64,000 nt of DNA. Source: Erythrobacter sp. GTDB taxonomy: Bacteria > Pseudomonadota > Alphaproteobacteria > Sphingomonadales > Sphingomonadaceae. The translations under genes and the position numbers were made by a program. Below, piece by piece: positions 50,762 to 60,734 of the stretch (position 1 is the first letter of the stretch; the number at the start of each line of letters is the position of its first letter). The notes under the pieces were generated by a model. That model was not told where the DNA came from. It ran no database searches and saw nothing but the letters and a program-made list of their open reading frames with translations. The stretch lies in NCBI GenBank assembly GCA_009993605.1, contig JAACTB010000009.1:124001-188000 (forward strand). Direction: 5' to 3'.

Positions 50762-52568
50762 GCCGCTGAACGACACCATCCACCGCGTGACCCAGCGCGT
50801 GATCGACAATTCGCGCGATAGCCGGGGGCGCTATCTCGCCCTGATGGAGCGCGAGGCGGATCGCCAGCCCGATCGCACGCAGGTTTCGTGTTCCAACCTC
50901 GCCCACGCCTATGCCGGCGTGCCTGAGGACCAGAGCGCCCTGACGGCGGCCAAGGGCCCCAATCTCGGCATCGTCACCGCTTATAACGACATGCTGAGCG
51001 CCCATCAGCCCTATGGCCGCTATCCCGAGCGGATGAAGATCTGGGCGCGCGAGGTCGGCGCCACCGCGCAGGTCGCGGGCGGGACGCCGGCGATGTGCGA
51101 CGGGGTGACGCAGGGCGAGGACGGGATGGAGCTGTCGCTGTTCAGCCGGGACGTGATCGCGCTGAGCACCGGCGTCGCTCTCAGCCACCAGATGTATGAC
51201 GGCATGGCCCTGCTCGGCATTTGCGACAAGATCGTGCCCGGCCTGATGATCGGCGCGCTGCGCTTCGGCCATCTGCCCGCGATCTTCGTGCCCAGCGGCC
51301 CGATGCCGAGCGGCATCCCGAACAAACAGAAACAGGCCGTGCGCCAGCTCTATGCCGAGGGCAAGGCGGACCGCGCGCAATTGCTCGAAAGCGAGATCGC
51401 GAGCTATCATTCGCCCGGCACCTGCACCTTCTACGGCACGGCCAATTCCAATCAGATGATGATGGAGATGATGGGTCTCCACGTGCCCGGCGCGGCCTTC
51501 GTGCCGCCGGGCGTCTCTCTGCGCCAGCAGGTTACGCGCGCTGCGGTGCACCGCCTGGTGGCAATGGAGCGCGAAGGAGCCGATTACCGCCCGATGGCGC
51601 GGGTCGTCGACGAAAAGGCAATCGTCAACGCCGCGATCGGCCTCCTCGCGACCGGGGGATCGACCAATCACGCGATCCACATCCCGGCGATGGCGCGGGC
51701 GGCGGGGATCGCCTTCGACTGGAACGACCTCGCCGAGTTGAGCCGCGCCGTCCCGCTCGTCGCGCGGGTCTATCCCAACGGATCGGGCGACGTGAACCAT
51801 TTCCACGCTGCGGGCGGCATGGCCTATGTCATCGGTACGCTGCTCGATGAAGGGCTGGCGCATGGCGACATCCTGACCGTGTGGGACGGCGGGTTCGAAG
51901 CCTATGCGAAGGAACCGGTGGAGGCCGAAGACGCAGTCGAGTGGCGCGATCCGGGGACAAGCGGCGATGCGGACATGCTCCGCCCCGCCGGCGATCCGTT
52001 CCAGGCCGATGGCGGGATGCGTCTGGTCGAGGGCAATCTCGGCCGCGCCTGCTTCAAATCTTCCGCCGTGGAGCGAGAACGCTGGACCGTCGAGGCGCCT
52101 TGCCGCGTTTTCGAAACCCAGCACGCCGTTTCCGAAGCGTTTTCGAAGGGCGAGCTGGACCGCGATGTCGTGGTCGTCGTCCGCTTCCAGGGTCCGCGCG
52201 CCAACGGGATGCCCGAACTGCACAAGCTGACCCCGCCTCTGGGTGTCCTGCAGGATCGCGGCTACCGCGTGGCACTGGTCACTGACGGCCGCATGTCGGG
52301 CGCGAGCGGCAAGGTGCCCGCGGCGATCCACTGCACGCCCGAAGCGCTCGGCGGCGGGCCGCTGTCGCTTTTGCGCGATGGGGACGTGGTGCGCGTCTGC
52401 GCCGAGGCGGGCGAGCTTTCGACCACCGCCGATCTCTCGGCGCGCGAACCCGCGCCGCATACGGACGATCAGACCGGCGTGGGCCGCGAACTCTTCGCCA
52501 TGTTCCGTATGAACGCCGACGGAGCCGAACAGGGAGGATCGTCGATGCTGGCGATGGCTGGATTATGA
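50751..52568 (+). CDS. edd: 6-Phosphogluconate dehydratase
   Basis: This 605-aa enzyme has the [29 protein letters not shown] segment and [12 protein letters not shown] with the cluster-binding region, as in Edd/IlvD dehydratases with a [4Fe-4S] cluster. It dehydrates 6-phosphogluconate to KDPG. The start lies 11 bp inside zwf and it overlaps glk by 4 bp, so the ED genes are translated as one unit. Confidence 0.96.
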   Translation: MTNKPLNDTIHRVTQRVIDNSRDSRGRYLALMEREADRQPDRTQVSCSNLAHAYAGVPEDQSALTAAKGPNLGIVTAYNDMLSAHQPYGRYPERMKIWAREVGATAQVAGGTPAMCDGVTQGEDGMELSLFSRDVIALSTGVALSHQMYDGMALLGICDKIVPGLMIGALRFGHLPAIFVPSGPMPSGIPNKQKQAVRQLYAEGKADRAQLLESEIASYHSPGTCTFYGTANSNQMMMEMMGLHVPGAAFVPPGVSLRQQVTRAAVHRLVAMEREGADYRPMARVVDEKAIVNAAIGLLATGGSTNHAIHIPAMARAAGIAFDWNDLAELSRAVPLVARVYPNGSGDVNHFHAAGGMAYVIGTLLDEGLAHGDILTVWDGGFEAYAKEPVEAEDAVEWRDPGTSGDADMLRPAGDPFQADGGMRLVEGNLGRACFKSSAVERERWTVEAPCRVFETQHAVSEAFSKGELDRDVVVVVRFQGPRANGMPELHKLTPPLGVLQDRGYRVALVTDGRMSGASGKVPAAIHCTPEALGGGPLSLLRDGDVVRVCAEAGELSTTADLSAREPAPHTDDQTGVGRELFAMFRMNADGAEQGGSSMLAMAGL

Positions 52569-53548
52569 CCGATCTCGTAGCCGTGGATATCGGCGGGACC
52601 CATGCCCGCTTCGTAATCGCCAGCGTGGCCGAAGACGGCTCGATTTCGCTTGGCGAGCCTGAGACGCTCCATACCAAGGACCATGCGAGCTTCCAGACCG
52701 CGTGGGAGGATTTCCGCGAGCGTCGGGGCGGCACTCTGCCGCCGCGCGCGGCTTTGTCGGTCGCGGGGCCGGTCGGCGGAGAGGTCATCCGCTTCACCAA
52801 CAATCCCTGGATCATCCGCCCGTCGCTGATGCAGTCCAAATTGGGCGTCGACCAGTTCACAATCGTCAACGATTTCGCCGCGGTAGCCCATGCGGTGGCA
52901 CGCGCGCCCGACGATCAGTTCCTCCACATCACCGGCCCCGATCGCCCGCTAGCGAGCGACGGCACGATCAGCCTGATCGGCCCCGGCACCGGATTGGGCG
53001 TCGCGCACCTGTGGCGCTCGGGTAATGAATATCGCGTCACCGCCACCGAGGGCGGGCATATCGATTTCGCCCCGCTCGATTCGATCGAGGACGCGATCCT
53101 CGCCCGCCTGCGCAAATCGCACAACCGCGTCTCGATCGAGCGTGTCGTCTCCGGCCCCGCCATCGGCCCGATCCGCCAGACCCTCGCCGCGATGGAGGGC
53201 CGCCCGGTGACCGAAGAGGACGACGTGACGCTGTGGACCCGCGGGATGGAGGACAGGGACAGCTTGGCCGCCGCCGCCGTGGATCGCTTCTGCCTCTCTC
53301 TCGGCAGCGTGGCGGGCGACATCGCTCTGGCGCAGGGTGGGTTCGGCGGCGTGGTGATCGCGGGCGGGCTCGGTTACCGTCTGCGCGACCATCTGCCCCA
53401 TTCGGGCTTCGCCGAGCGCTTCCGCGCGAAGGGGCGCTTTTCCGAATTGATGGCGGACATCCCGGTCAAGCTGATCGTCCATCCCCAACCCGGCCTGTTC
53501 GGCGCCGCCGCCGCCTTCGCCAAACAGCATCTGGAGACCGTTTCGTGA
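52565..53548 (+). CDS. glk: Glucokinase (ROK/bacterial type)
   Basis: This 327-aa kinase begins with the phosphate-binding [15 protein letters not shown] and has the [10 protein letters not shown] and [12 protein letters not shown] motifs. It phosphorylates glucose with ATP, feeding the ED pathway. It overlaps edd by 4 bp and eda by 4 bp. Confidence 0.94.
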   Translation: MTDLVAVDIGGTHARFVIASVAEDGSISLGEPETLHTKDHASFQTAWEDFRERRGGTLPPRAALSVAGPVGGEVIRFTNNPWIIRPSLMQSKLGVDQFTIVNDFAAVAHAVARAPDDQFLHITGPDRPLASDGTISLIGPGTGLGVAHLWRSGNEYRVTATEGGHIDFAPLDSIEDAILARLRKSHNRVSIERVVSGPAIGPIRQTLAAMEGRPVTEEDDVTLWTRGMEDRDSLAAAAVDRFCLSLGSVAGDIALAQGGFGGVVIAGGLGYRLRDHLPHSGFAERFRAKGRFSELMADIPVKLIVHPQPGLFGAAAAFAKQHLETVS

Positions 53549-54171
53549 CCCCCGCCTTCTGCACTATCGCCGATATCATGCGCCTCGCCCCGGTTGTTCC
53601 CGTGATCGTGGTGGACGAGGTGGAGCACGCCGTTCCCCTCGCCGAAGCGCTGGTTGCGGGCGGATTGCGCGCGCTCGAAGTGACTTTGCGCACGCCCGCC
53701 GCGCTCGACGCGATCCGGGCGATGAAGCAGGTCGATGGCGCGGTGGTCGGCGCGGGCACGGTCACCAGCCAGGAAGACCTGGCGGCGGTGATCGAAGCGG
53801 GGGCCGAATTCGTGGTTTCGCCCGGCCTCACCGAACCTTTGGCCAAGGCGGCGGCGCGCGAACGCATCCCGTTCCTGCCCGGCATCGCCAATGCGGGCGA
53901 CATCATGCGCGGGCTCGATCTGGGCCTCGACCATTTCAAATTCTTCCCGGCGGAAGCTTCCGGCGGCTTGCCCGCGCTGAAGGCGCTCGCCGCGCCGTTC
54001 CACCAGTGCCGGTTCTGCCCGACGGGGGGGATCGGGCTGAACAACGCCGCCGAATGGCTCGCCTTCGACCCCGTGCTGTGCGTGGGCGGCAGCTGGGTCG
54101 CCCCGCGCGGCGAACCGGATAGGACCAAGATCGAAGCGATGGCGCGCGAGGCGGCGGGGCTGGCGGCATGA
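53545..54171 (+). CDS. eda: KDPG/KHG aldolase
   Basis: This 208-aa class I aldolase cleaves KDPG to pyruvate and glyceraldehyde-3-phosphate. The Schiff-base lysine is in DHFKFFPAE, with the GTVTSQED and [10 protein letters not shown] motifs around. Start GTG at 53545 overlaps the glk stop (GTGA). Confidence 0.95.
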   Translation: MTPAFCTIADIMRLAPVVPVIVVDEVEHAVPLAEALVAGGLRALEVTLRTPAALDAIRAMKQVDGAVVGAGTVTSQEDLAAVIEAGAEFVVSPGLTEPLAKAAARERIPFLPGIANAGDIMRGLDLGLDHFKFFPAEASGGLPALKALAAPFHQCRFCPTGGIGLNNAAEWLAFDPVLCVGGSWVAPRGEPDRTKIEAMAREAAGLAA

Positions 54172-56951
54172 GTCTGAAGCTGAAAACCGTCGCCGACCTC
54201 GCCGCGCGCCTGCGCGAACTGCACCAGCGCACACAGGAAACCCCGCTCTTCAATCCGGTCTTCCAGCTCTCGCTCGACCTGTCGCGCGCGATCGAATCGG
54301 GGGATCTCTCGCTCGATGATTGCGAGACGCTGCTGGGCGAGCTGGAATGCGAATCGATCAAAAGCCGTGCTGGGCGGCTGCGTTCGCTGATAGCTCCCGT
54401 AGCGGTCCAAGCGAATGATGACGCTCTGAAGGGCGACAGCGCGGATTTTGCCGCTTTTCGCGATCGGTGGGAAAACCCCGCCCTCCATGCGGTCTTCACC
54501 GCCCACCCCACCTTTCTGCTTCCTCCAGCCCAGACCCATGCGGTCGCGCAGGCCGCTAGCAGCAATGCGCCGATCTCCGACGCGCCCTGTGCAGCCTCGA
54601 CCGAGCGGCGCGCGATAACGCTACCTTACGAACATTCCGAAGCCATGGCCGCGATCGCGCGGGCCCAGGATGCGCGCGACCGGATCGTCGGGACCGTGCT
54701 GGGCGAAGCGGCGGACCGCTGGAGCGACGAATGGCGCGCGCTTAAGCCGATGCCGTTCCGTTTCGCCAGCTGGGTCGGCTACGACATGGACGGGCGGACT
54801 GACATCAAATGGTATCATTCGATCGGTTTCCGGCTGGCGGAAAAGGCCGAGCGGCTGGAACGCTATGCCGGTTCGCTGCGCGCCTTCGATAGCGCGCACG
54901 AACTCGTCGCCACGCTCGACCGCGCGGCAAGCGAGGCGCGCGCGCGTGCCGCGGATTTCGCCAGCGACCTGACCGAGCCCGAAGCGCTCTCTGCCGCTGC
55001 GAACCGGCTGACGGCGGATCACCCCGACAAGCTGACCAGCCTCGTGCCGATCATCGCGCGCCTTGAGGCCGAGGCGCAGGACGCCGATCGGGACCGCGCC
55101 ATCGCGCTCAAGACCCTTGCCGCCGCGATGCGCGCGGACGGGCTCGGCATGGGCTGGATCCACTTCCGCGTGAATGCCAGCCAGCTTCACAACGCCATCC
55201 GCCGCCGGATGGACCCGGACAACACGCTCGATCTCGCCAGCCAGGGCGCGATGGCGGTGCTGCGCGACATCCTCGCCAAGGTCGAGCCGCTCAAGAGCAA
55301 TTTCGGCGCCCTCGCGATCGAGAGCAGTACGGCGATCCGCCAATTCCTGGCGATGGCGCAGATCCTCGACCATGTGGATTCGGATGCGCCGATCCGTATG
55401 TTGGTGGCCGAGTGCGAACAGCCCGCCACGGTCTTGGCCGCGCTCTATTTCGCGAAACTGTTCGGGATCGCGGACAAAGTCGACGTCTCCCCCCTGTTCG
55501 AGACCGAAAGCGCGCTGGAACATGGCGGACGCTTCCTCGACGCCCTGCTCGCCGAAGACGCCTATCGCGACTACGCGCGGGCGCGGGGGCGGGTGTGCAT
55601 TCAGACGGGGTTTTCCGATGCGGGCCGCTTCGTCGGGCAAGTGCCCGCGAGCCTCGCGATCGAGCGGTTGCAGGGGCGGCTCGCCGATTCGATGGCGGCC
55701 AACGGATTGACCGACACCGCCGCGCTGATCTTCAACACGCATGGCGAGGGCATGGGGCGCGGGGCGCATCCAACCTCTTACGAAGACCGGCTGGCCTGGC
55801 CGCTCAGCGAGTGGGCGCGCCGCCGGTTCGTGCGCGCGGGCATCAGGCTCGAGCCCGAAGCGAGCTTCCAGGGTGGCGACGGCTACCTGTTCTTCGCGAC
55901 GCCCGAACTCGCGCTCGCGACCTTGACGCGCATCGCGGAACTGCGCCCGTCGGAAACCGATCCGGACGTGCCCGCCGATCCGTTCTACCGCCGCACCGAT
56001 CTCAGCCTCGATTTCTACCGCGCGATCCGCAGCCACCAGCGCGACCATCTCGAAAGCCGGACCTATGCCCGCGCGGTGACGGCATTCGGCCTCGGCCTGC
56101 TGAACAGCACCGGCAGCCGCGTCTCGCGCCGCCAGGGCGACCTGTCACGCGATCGCGAGATGAGCCTCAGGCAGATCCGCGCCATCCCGCACAACGCGAT
56201 CCTTCAGCAGCTGGGCTATCCGGTGAACATCATCGCCGGGATCGGCAGCGCGGCGGAGGGGAATTACGAAGCCATCGCCGAATTGCTGACCTCGAGCGCG
56301 CGCGGGCGCCAGATCGTCAGGCTTGTGCGTGCCTCGAACGCGCTCGCGAGCATAAAGACCATGGCGGCCTATGGCGAGCTGTTCAATTCCGCCTATTGGG
56401 CGAGCCGCCCCTATCGCGGGACCGAACCGCATCTGGCCGCCGCCTGCGAGGATCTGGCCGAATATCTGACGAAGGACGATCGCAACGGTGTGTTCCGCCG
56501 TCTCGTCTCGCGCCTGCGCGTCGATGGATTGAAGCTGCACCGGCTGCTCGCCATGCTGCCCGACGAAAACCCGCTGGAGGACCGTGAGGATGTGCGGCGG
56601 ATCATCGGCGCACTTCAGGCGCTGCGCCTCGCCTTGTTGCAGCACATGTTCCTGCGCGCGGTCGCGATTCCGGTTTTCAGCCGGGCCAACGATGTCGATC
56701 GCAACGACGTGCTCGAAATGGTGTTCACGCTGCGGATCGACGAAGCGTTGAAGGAATTGCGCCGCGCCTATCCGACCAGCTTCCCCCAGCCCGATGATTT
56801 CGCGCTCGACGCGCCCAGCGACTATCCCGACGGAGCAGGCGAGGGATACAGCCAGATCGGGCGCGACTACATCGACCCGATCGAGCGGGCGCACGGGCTC
56901 AATCTCAGGATCGGCGTGGCAATCGCCAATCTGTTCGGCGCGCATGGGTAA
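54168..56951 (+). CDS. Divergent PEP carboxylase-like protein
   Basis: This 927-aa protein is clearly of the PEPC family (FTAHPTF with the catalytic His region, GYDMDGR, and the C-terminal [15 protein letters not shown]). However the lysine motif GYSDSxKD reads GFSDAGRF, and HGRGGxxGRGG reads [11 protein letters not shown], so the active-site lysine (K546 in E. coli) and one key arginine (R581) are replaced, while the second arginine (R587) is kept. It may be a non-catalytic or altered-specificity paralogue, or another form of the enzyme. It ends the ED operon by a 4-bp overlap with eda, so it would be co-expressed with glucose breakdown. A typical ppc elsewhere in the genome would settle its role. 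Confidence 0.75.
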   Translation: MSLKLKTVADLAARLRELHQRTQETPLFNPVFQLSLDLSRAIESGDLSLDDCETLLGELECESIKSRAGRLRSLIAPVAVQANDDALKGDSADFAAFRDRWENPALHAVFTAHPTFLLPPAQTHAVAQAASSNAPISDAPCAASTERRAITLPYEHSEAMAAIARAQDARDRIVGTVLGEAADRWSDEWRALKPMPFRFASWVGYDMDGRTDIKWYHSIGFRLAEKAERLERYAGSLRAFDSAHELVATLDRAASEARARAADFASDLTEPEALSAAANRLTADHPDKLTSLVPIIARLEAEAQDADRDRAIALKTLAAAMRADGLGMGWIHFRVNASQLHNAIRRRMDPDNTLDLASQGAMAVLRDILAKVEPLKSNFGALAIESSTAIRQFLAMAQILDHVDSDAPIRMLVAECEQPATVLAALYFAKLFGIADKVDVSPLFETESALEHGGRFLDALLAEDAYRDYARARGRVCIQTGFSDAGRFVGQVPASLAIERLQGRLADSMAANGLTDTAALIFNTHGEGMGRGAHPTSYEDRLAWPLSEWARRRFVRAGIRLEPEASFQGGDGYLFFATPELALATLTRIAELRPSETDPDVPADPFYRRTDLSLDFYRAIRSHQRDHLESRTYARAVTAFGLGLLNSTGSRVSRRQGDLSRDREMSLRQIRAIPHNAILQQLGYPVNIIAGIGSAAEGNYEAIAELLTSSARGRQIVRLVRASNALASIKTMAAYGELFNSAYWASRPYRGTEPHLAAACEDLAEYLTKDDRNGVFRRLVSRLRVDGLKLHRLLAMLPDENPLEDREDVRRIIGALQALRLALLQHMFLRAVAIPVFSRANDVDRNDVLEMVFTLRIDEALKELRRAYPTSFPQPDDFALDAPSDYPDGAGEGYSQIGRDYIDPIERAHGLNLRIGVAIANLFGAHG

Positions 56952-57047
56952 ATCTTAACCCTGTCCGGTAACCGTGCGGTTGCGTGTGTCCCGCCATGGT
57001 CCGCATCCTCGCGCGATCTGGATTCGCGCCCGGTTTAGAGCTATATC

Positions 57048-57734
57048 ATGGGTATGGACGCGAGTTTGAAATGGATCGGCGGCGGGACGCTGGCTCTGGG
57101 CCTCGGGCTCGGTGCGCTGGCCTTCGGCAGCACCCTGATGGACAGTCCGGCCGTCGCGGAAGAGACCGCGCCGGTCGTCGTCGCGCCCGCTCCTGTGAAG
57201 CCTGTCGGCGTGCACGGCGCGCTTGCCGCCAAGACGCTCGCAGATGCGGAGCGGCGCGCCAACGAGCCGTTCGTCATCAAGAGCATTTTGCCGATCGAAG
57301 GGCCGATGAAATACGGCGAGTGGCACTGGAACACCGATACCGCGCCCGAAACGGGCAAGTTGGTGGTGACGGTGGATCTCGAAGCGCGCACTGTGTCCGT
57401 CTTCCGCGACGGGCATGAAATCGGCGCGGCGGTCGCGATGCTCGGGACCGAGATGCACCCGACGCCTACCGGCAAGTTCCCGATACTGACCAAGGAACGC
57501 CACAACGTCTCGGAAAAATACGGCAACGCGCCCATGCCCTGGACGCTGCGCCTGACCTGGGACGGGATCGCGATCCATGGCGGGTCCGAGGTCGAGAACG
57601 GTTATGCCAGCCATGGCTGCATCGCGGTGCCGGACCAGTTCGTGTCGAAACTGTTCGATATCGCCAAGAAGGGCGACACGGTCATCATTACCAATGGCGA
57701 ACGCATCGGCGTGGGCGATTCAATCGCGGCTTGA
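57048..57734 (+). CDS. L,D-transpeptidase (YkuD-type)
   Basis: The 228-aa protein has an N-terminal TM/signal helix (GGGTLALGLGLGALAFGS), a proline-rich linker, and the YkuD core AIHGGSEVENGYASHGCIAVP with the catalytic cysteine and histidine. It crosslinks or processes peptidoglycan in the periplasm. It stands alone between the ppc-like gene and tilS (opposite strand). Confidence 0.92.
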   Translation: MGMDASLKWIGGGTLALGLGLGALAFGSTLMDSPAVAEETAPVVVAPAPVKPVGVHGALAAKTLADAERRANEPFVIKSILPIEGPMKYGEWHWNTDTAPETGKLVVTVDLEARTVSVFRDGHEIGAAVAMLGTEMHPTPTGKFPILTKERHNVSEKYGNAPMPWTLRLTWDGIAIHGGSEVENGYASHGCIAVPDQFVSKLFDIAKKGDTVIITNGERIGVGDSIAA

Positions 57735-57743
57735 GTCGTAGTT

Positions 57744-58706
57744 TCAGGCCCGGCGAGGCGGTTCGGGCTCGAAGATCCAAACCCCCGATCGCCGACGGAC
57801 CAGCACTCCCGCCAGATTGCCGCCCTTCCCCGCCTCAAGCTGGCTGATAAGCTGTGCGACCTGCGACAGGTCTGTCCTTCCTCCTAACGCGGCCACGATC
57901 CGCTGAGCGACGCGTTTGCGAATGAGCGTTGGCGCGGTCGGCTCGTAACGGATCACACTGTCTTCCTGCCGGACATTCTCCGTCCATTCGCGATCAATAC
58001 AGGCGATGAGAACCGCCTCCGCTTCCGCCAGATGGGCCGCGCTGCGGGCAAGCGCGGCGGGATCGATCCACGTGGCACCCTTCAGCGCGTTACGCATCCG
58101 CACACGGTCGAAGCGCGGATCGTCGTTTGACGGATCGTGGATCGGCGCCACCCCGGCTGCCGCGACGATCTGCGCCAGTTCGGCCCGCCGCCACGAAAGC
58201 AACGGACGCAGCAGCAACGTGTCCCCATCGGGAATGGTGGTCGAGGCGCGAATGCCGGAGAGCCCCGACAGCCCGCTGCCGCGATTGAGCCGCATGAGCA
58301 GCGTCTCGGCCTGATCATCGGCGTGGTGTGCGGTAGCGATCGCGGCAATTGCGTGCTCTTTCGCCCATTGATCGAGCGCCGCATAACGAGCCGAGCGCGC
58401 CCGATCCTGTATATTGCCAGCCTCGACCGCGCAGGTCAGGATTTCGTGCGGGATCCCCCGGTCGCGACACAAATCCGCTACGAAACGAGCCTCGTCCGCG
58501 CTTTCCGACCGCAAGCCGTGGTCGACAGTCGCCGCCTCGACCATGCCCGGAAAGGCCGCTTGCGCCAGCAGGAGCAAGGCCAGACTGTCTGGCCCACCCG
58601 ACACCGCAATGCCGATCCGCCCGCGCCCCGCCCCGACCCCGCCCCAGAGGGCCGAAAGATCGCGCGCGAAGCGGTCTACGGATTGGGAATCGGGCCCGCT
58701 ATCAAT
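57744..58706 (-). CDS. tilS: tRNA(Ile)-lysidine synthase, start codon probably ATT
   Basis: The PP-loop AVSGGPDSLALLLL and the RSARYAALDQWAKEHAIAAIATAHHADDQAETLLMRL motif identify TilS, which modifies the CAU anticodon of tRNA-Ile. A continuous frame with the family-typical N-terminus (SVDRFARDLSALWGGVG) extends upstream of the GTG at 58604 but contains no ATG, GTG or TTG; only ATT at 58706 overlaps the cpoB-like stop (ATTGA). The GTG at 58604 would cut into the PP-loop, so ATT is preferred. It may also reflect a sequence error. About 320 aa, normal length if the ATT start is right. Confidence 0.85.
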   Translation of the reverse strand: MDSGPDSQSVDRFARDLSALWGGVGAGRGRIGIAVSGGPDSLALLLLAQAAFPGMVEAATVDHGLRSESADEARFVADLCRDRGIPHEILTCAVEAGNIQDRARSARYAALDQWAKEHAIAAIATAHHADDQAETLLMRLNRGSGLSGLSGIRASTTIPDGDTLLLRPLLSWRRAELAQIVAAAGVAPIHDPSNDDPRFDRVRMRNALKGATWIDPAALARSAAHLAEAEAVLIACIDREWTENVRQEDSVIRYEPTAPTLIRKRVAQRIVAALGGRTDLSQVAQLISQLEAGKGGNLAGVLVRRRSGVWIFEPEPPRRA

Positions 58707-59628
58707 TGCAGGTGACCTTGCGGCGATTGGCGTCGTACTGGCTCTTCAGGCGACCTGCCGACAAGGCTGGATAGGTTTCGTTGAACTCGGCGAGCGCGAT
58801 GCAGGCGCGGCTCTGGTCATCGAGAGCGATCATGGTCTCGGCCAGGTATAGCAGGCTGTCCCCGGCGCGCGCCGCGGCCTTGTCGGCCTGGTAGTTGCGC
58901 AGGAACCACGGTGCGGCCTCCTTGGCCTTGCCATCGTCGAGATAGGCGCGCCCCAGAAGGTTGCGGCCATAGGTGGCGCGCGAATGGTTGGGGTATCGTT
59001 CGACGAACATCGTCAGCTGCTGCTGCGCTTCGGGATAGAAGCCCGCTTCCCACAGGCGGAAGCCGTAGGAATATTCGTCGTCCCCCGGATCGTCGGTCTG
59101 CGGCTTGGCAATGGCCTGCACCGCAGCGACGCGCGCCGGATCGGGCCGCGCCGCGGCGGCGGGCGTCGGCGTGGCTGTCCCGCCCTGACTCGTTGCGGAA
59201 GGACGCGAAGCCCCGGTCGCGGAGGGGGCGGGCAGAGCCGCGCTTGTCGCACCGCGATTTTCCAGTGCCTCCACTCGCGCCGTCAGTTCGCGCACTGCGA
59301 ATGAGCCTTCCTCATATTGCGAGGTCAGCCGCTGGATCTGGCTTTCCAGCGCATCGAGGCGCGAGAGGATGTCGGTGACCGCCGTGGTCGACGGCGTGGC
59401 GACGGTGGCCTGGTTCTGGCGCGGCTGGCCGGTGATCTCGGGCTCGAAATAACGCCCTTCCGAGCCGGGAAACACACGCCGTTGCAGCGCGCGCACTTCG
59501 GCCTCGAGCTTGCGCAGGCGCGCTTCGTCATTGTTGTCCTGCGCAAACGCCGGGACCGGTGCCGCGAGGACCGCGAGCGCACTCGCCCCTACGGTGAGAA
59601 AGCGCGTAATGCGCGCGATCGAGGCCAT
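58702..59628 (-). CDS. CpoB/YbgF-like Tol-Pal accessory lipoprotein-type periplasmic protein
   Basis: This 308-aa secreted protein has a signal peptide (TVGASALAVLAAPVPAFAQ), an N-terminal coiled coil (RLRKLEAEVRALQRRV), a proline/alanine linker and C-terminal TPR-like repeats (YSYGFRLWEAGFYPEAQQQLTMF, ATYGRNLLGRAYLDDG). This is the YbgF/CpoB organisation, coordinating peptidoglycan synthesis with outer-membrane constriction. No tol-pal genes lie in this window. Confidence 0.85.
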   Translation of the reverse strand: MASIARITRFLTVGASALAVLAAPVPAFAQDNNDEARLRKLEAEVRALQRRVFPGSEGRYFEPEITGQPRQNQATVATPSTTAVTDILSRLDALESQIQRLTSQYEEGSFAVRELTARVEALENRGATSAALPAPSATGASRPSATSQGGTATPTPAAAARPDPARVAAVQAIAKPQTDDPGDDEYSYGFRLWEAGFYPEAQQQLTMFVERYPNHSRATYGRNLLGRAYLDDGKAKEAAPWFLRNYQADKAAARAGDSLLYLAETMIALDDQSRACIALAEFNETYPALSAGRLKSQYDANRRKVTCN

Positions 59629-59730
59629 GAATTTCCCTCCAGCCAGAATGGTAAACGAAGCGGTGCCGTATCCGCGCCTTGCTGTCGAGGGGATGAAGCG
59701 GCTTATCCCACCCGCTTTACCCCCGGAAGA

Positions 59731-60636
59731 TTATCGCGTGCCCGTCTGCGTCGCGATCGGCGTGCCTGCCGGGGTCGGCCGAGCCGTCGGGGCCGCAGCG
59801 GATCCTGTCTGCTCGCGCGTCAGCAGGGCTTCGGCGGAGACCGGCACGTCGCGGATAATCTCGTCCTCTTCCGATAGTTTGGGCACCGGACGTCCGCCGA
59901 CCGTAATCGCCAGCGCCCAGGGACGCCCCGTCCAGACCTGCGGCCCTTCGGCATCGCGCGGGATCGTGAAGGTTTCGCCTTCGGCCATCTGGCCCTGATA
60001 CAACTGCTCGCCGGACGCATCGTAGAACTTCACCCATGTATCGGGGCGTTCGGATGTGAAGACGACTTGCGCATTCGGATCGATCGCGGGTGTCGCCGAT
60101 GGTTGGGGCGTCGCGGTCTCCGCAGCCGCCACCTGCGTTTCCTCCGCGAGCGGGGCCGGACCCAGTCCGGGGGAGAAATAGGTGCGATAGAACGCGAAGC
60201 CGCCAATCAGCAGCAGCACCGCTGCGAGCGCGCCCAACCAGGCGAGCTTGCCCGACGGGACGCGCGCCGGATCGCCGGGTTCGAACTTGGCCGGGGCCGC
60301 GCGGCCCTGCGTCTCGTCCTGCGCGAGTTCGGCGCGCACCTGATCGAGGATGGACCGCTCGTCCAGGTCCAGCATCCGGGCATAGCTGCGCGCGAAACCG
60401 ATCGCGTAGGTGCGCGAGGGGAGATTGCCGTATTCGCCCGCCTCGATATTTTCCAGGTGGCGCTGCGGGATGCGGGTTTCGGCGGCGACCTGCGACAGAT
60501 CGAGCCCCCTCGCCTCGCGCGCGGCGCGCAATTGCCCGCCCGCGGTCTGCGATGCGCTTTCTTGCGCCGTTTCCGGCGGCAATGTGCCATGATCCTGTCC
60601 GTCGCCGTCAAGACCGGCGCGTGTTTCGTCCTGCAT
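59731..60636 (-). CDS. RodZ-like HTH and DUF4115 protein
   Basis: The 301-aa product has an N-terminal HTH (LRAAREARGLDLSQVAAETRIPQRHLENIEAG), one TM helix (LAWLGALAAVLLLIGGFAFY) and a periplasmic C-terminus of RodZ/DUF4115 type with WVKFYDASGEQLYQGQMAEGE. It links MreB to the wall synthesis machinery. The ATG at 60636 is preferred; the longer frame begins with a TTG at 60678. Confidence 0.88.
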   Translation of the reverse strand: MQDETRAGLDGDGQDHGTLPPETAQESASQTAGGQLRAAREARGLDLSQVAAETRIPQRHLENIEAGEYGNLPSRTYAIGFARSYARMLDLDERSILDQVRAELAQDETQGRAAPAKFEPGDPARVPSGKLAWLGALAAVLLLIGGFAFYRTYFSPGLGPAPLAEETQVAAAETATPQPSATPAIDPNAQVVFTSERPDTWVKFYDASGEQLYQGQMAEGETFTIPRDAEGPQVWTGRPWALAITVGGRPVPKLSEEDEIIRDVPVSAEALLTREQTGSAAAPTARPTPAGTPIATQTGTR

Positions 60637-60734
60637 TTCGTCCCCGATAGACGGTGTGACCCCGTTCTTCCCTAACAAAGCGGTGCGGAGGCCATCAAGT
60701 CAAGCGCAGTCGCGCGCTAAACCTCCGCCGATCG

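Noticed and set aside
50571..52460. 629-codon minus frame opposite edd
   Set aside because: Antisense shadow of edd.
54621..56048. 475-codon minus frame opposite the PEPC-like gene
   Set aside because: Antisense shadow in high-GC coding sequence.
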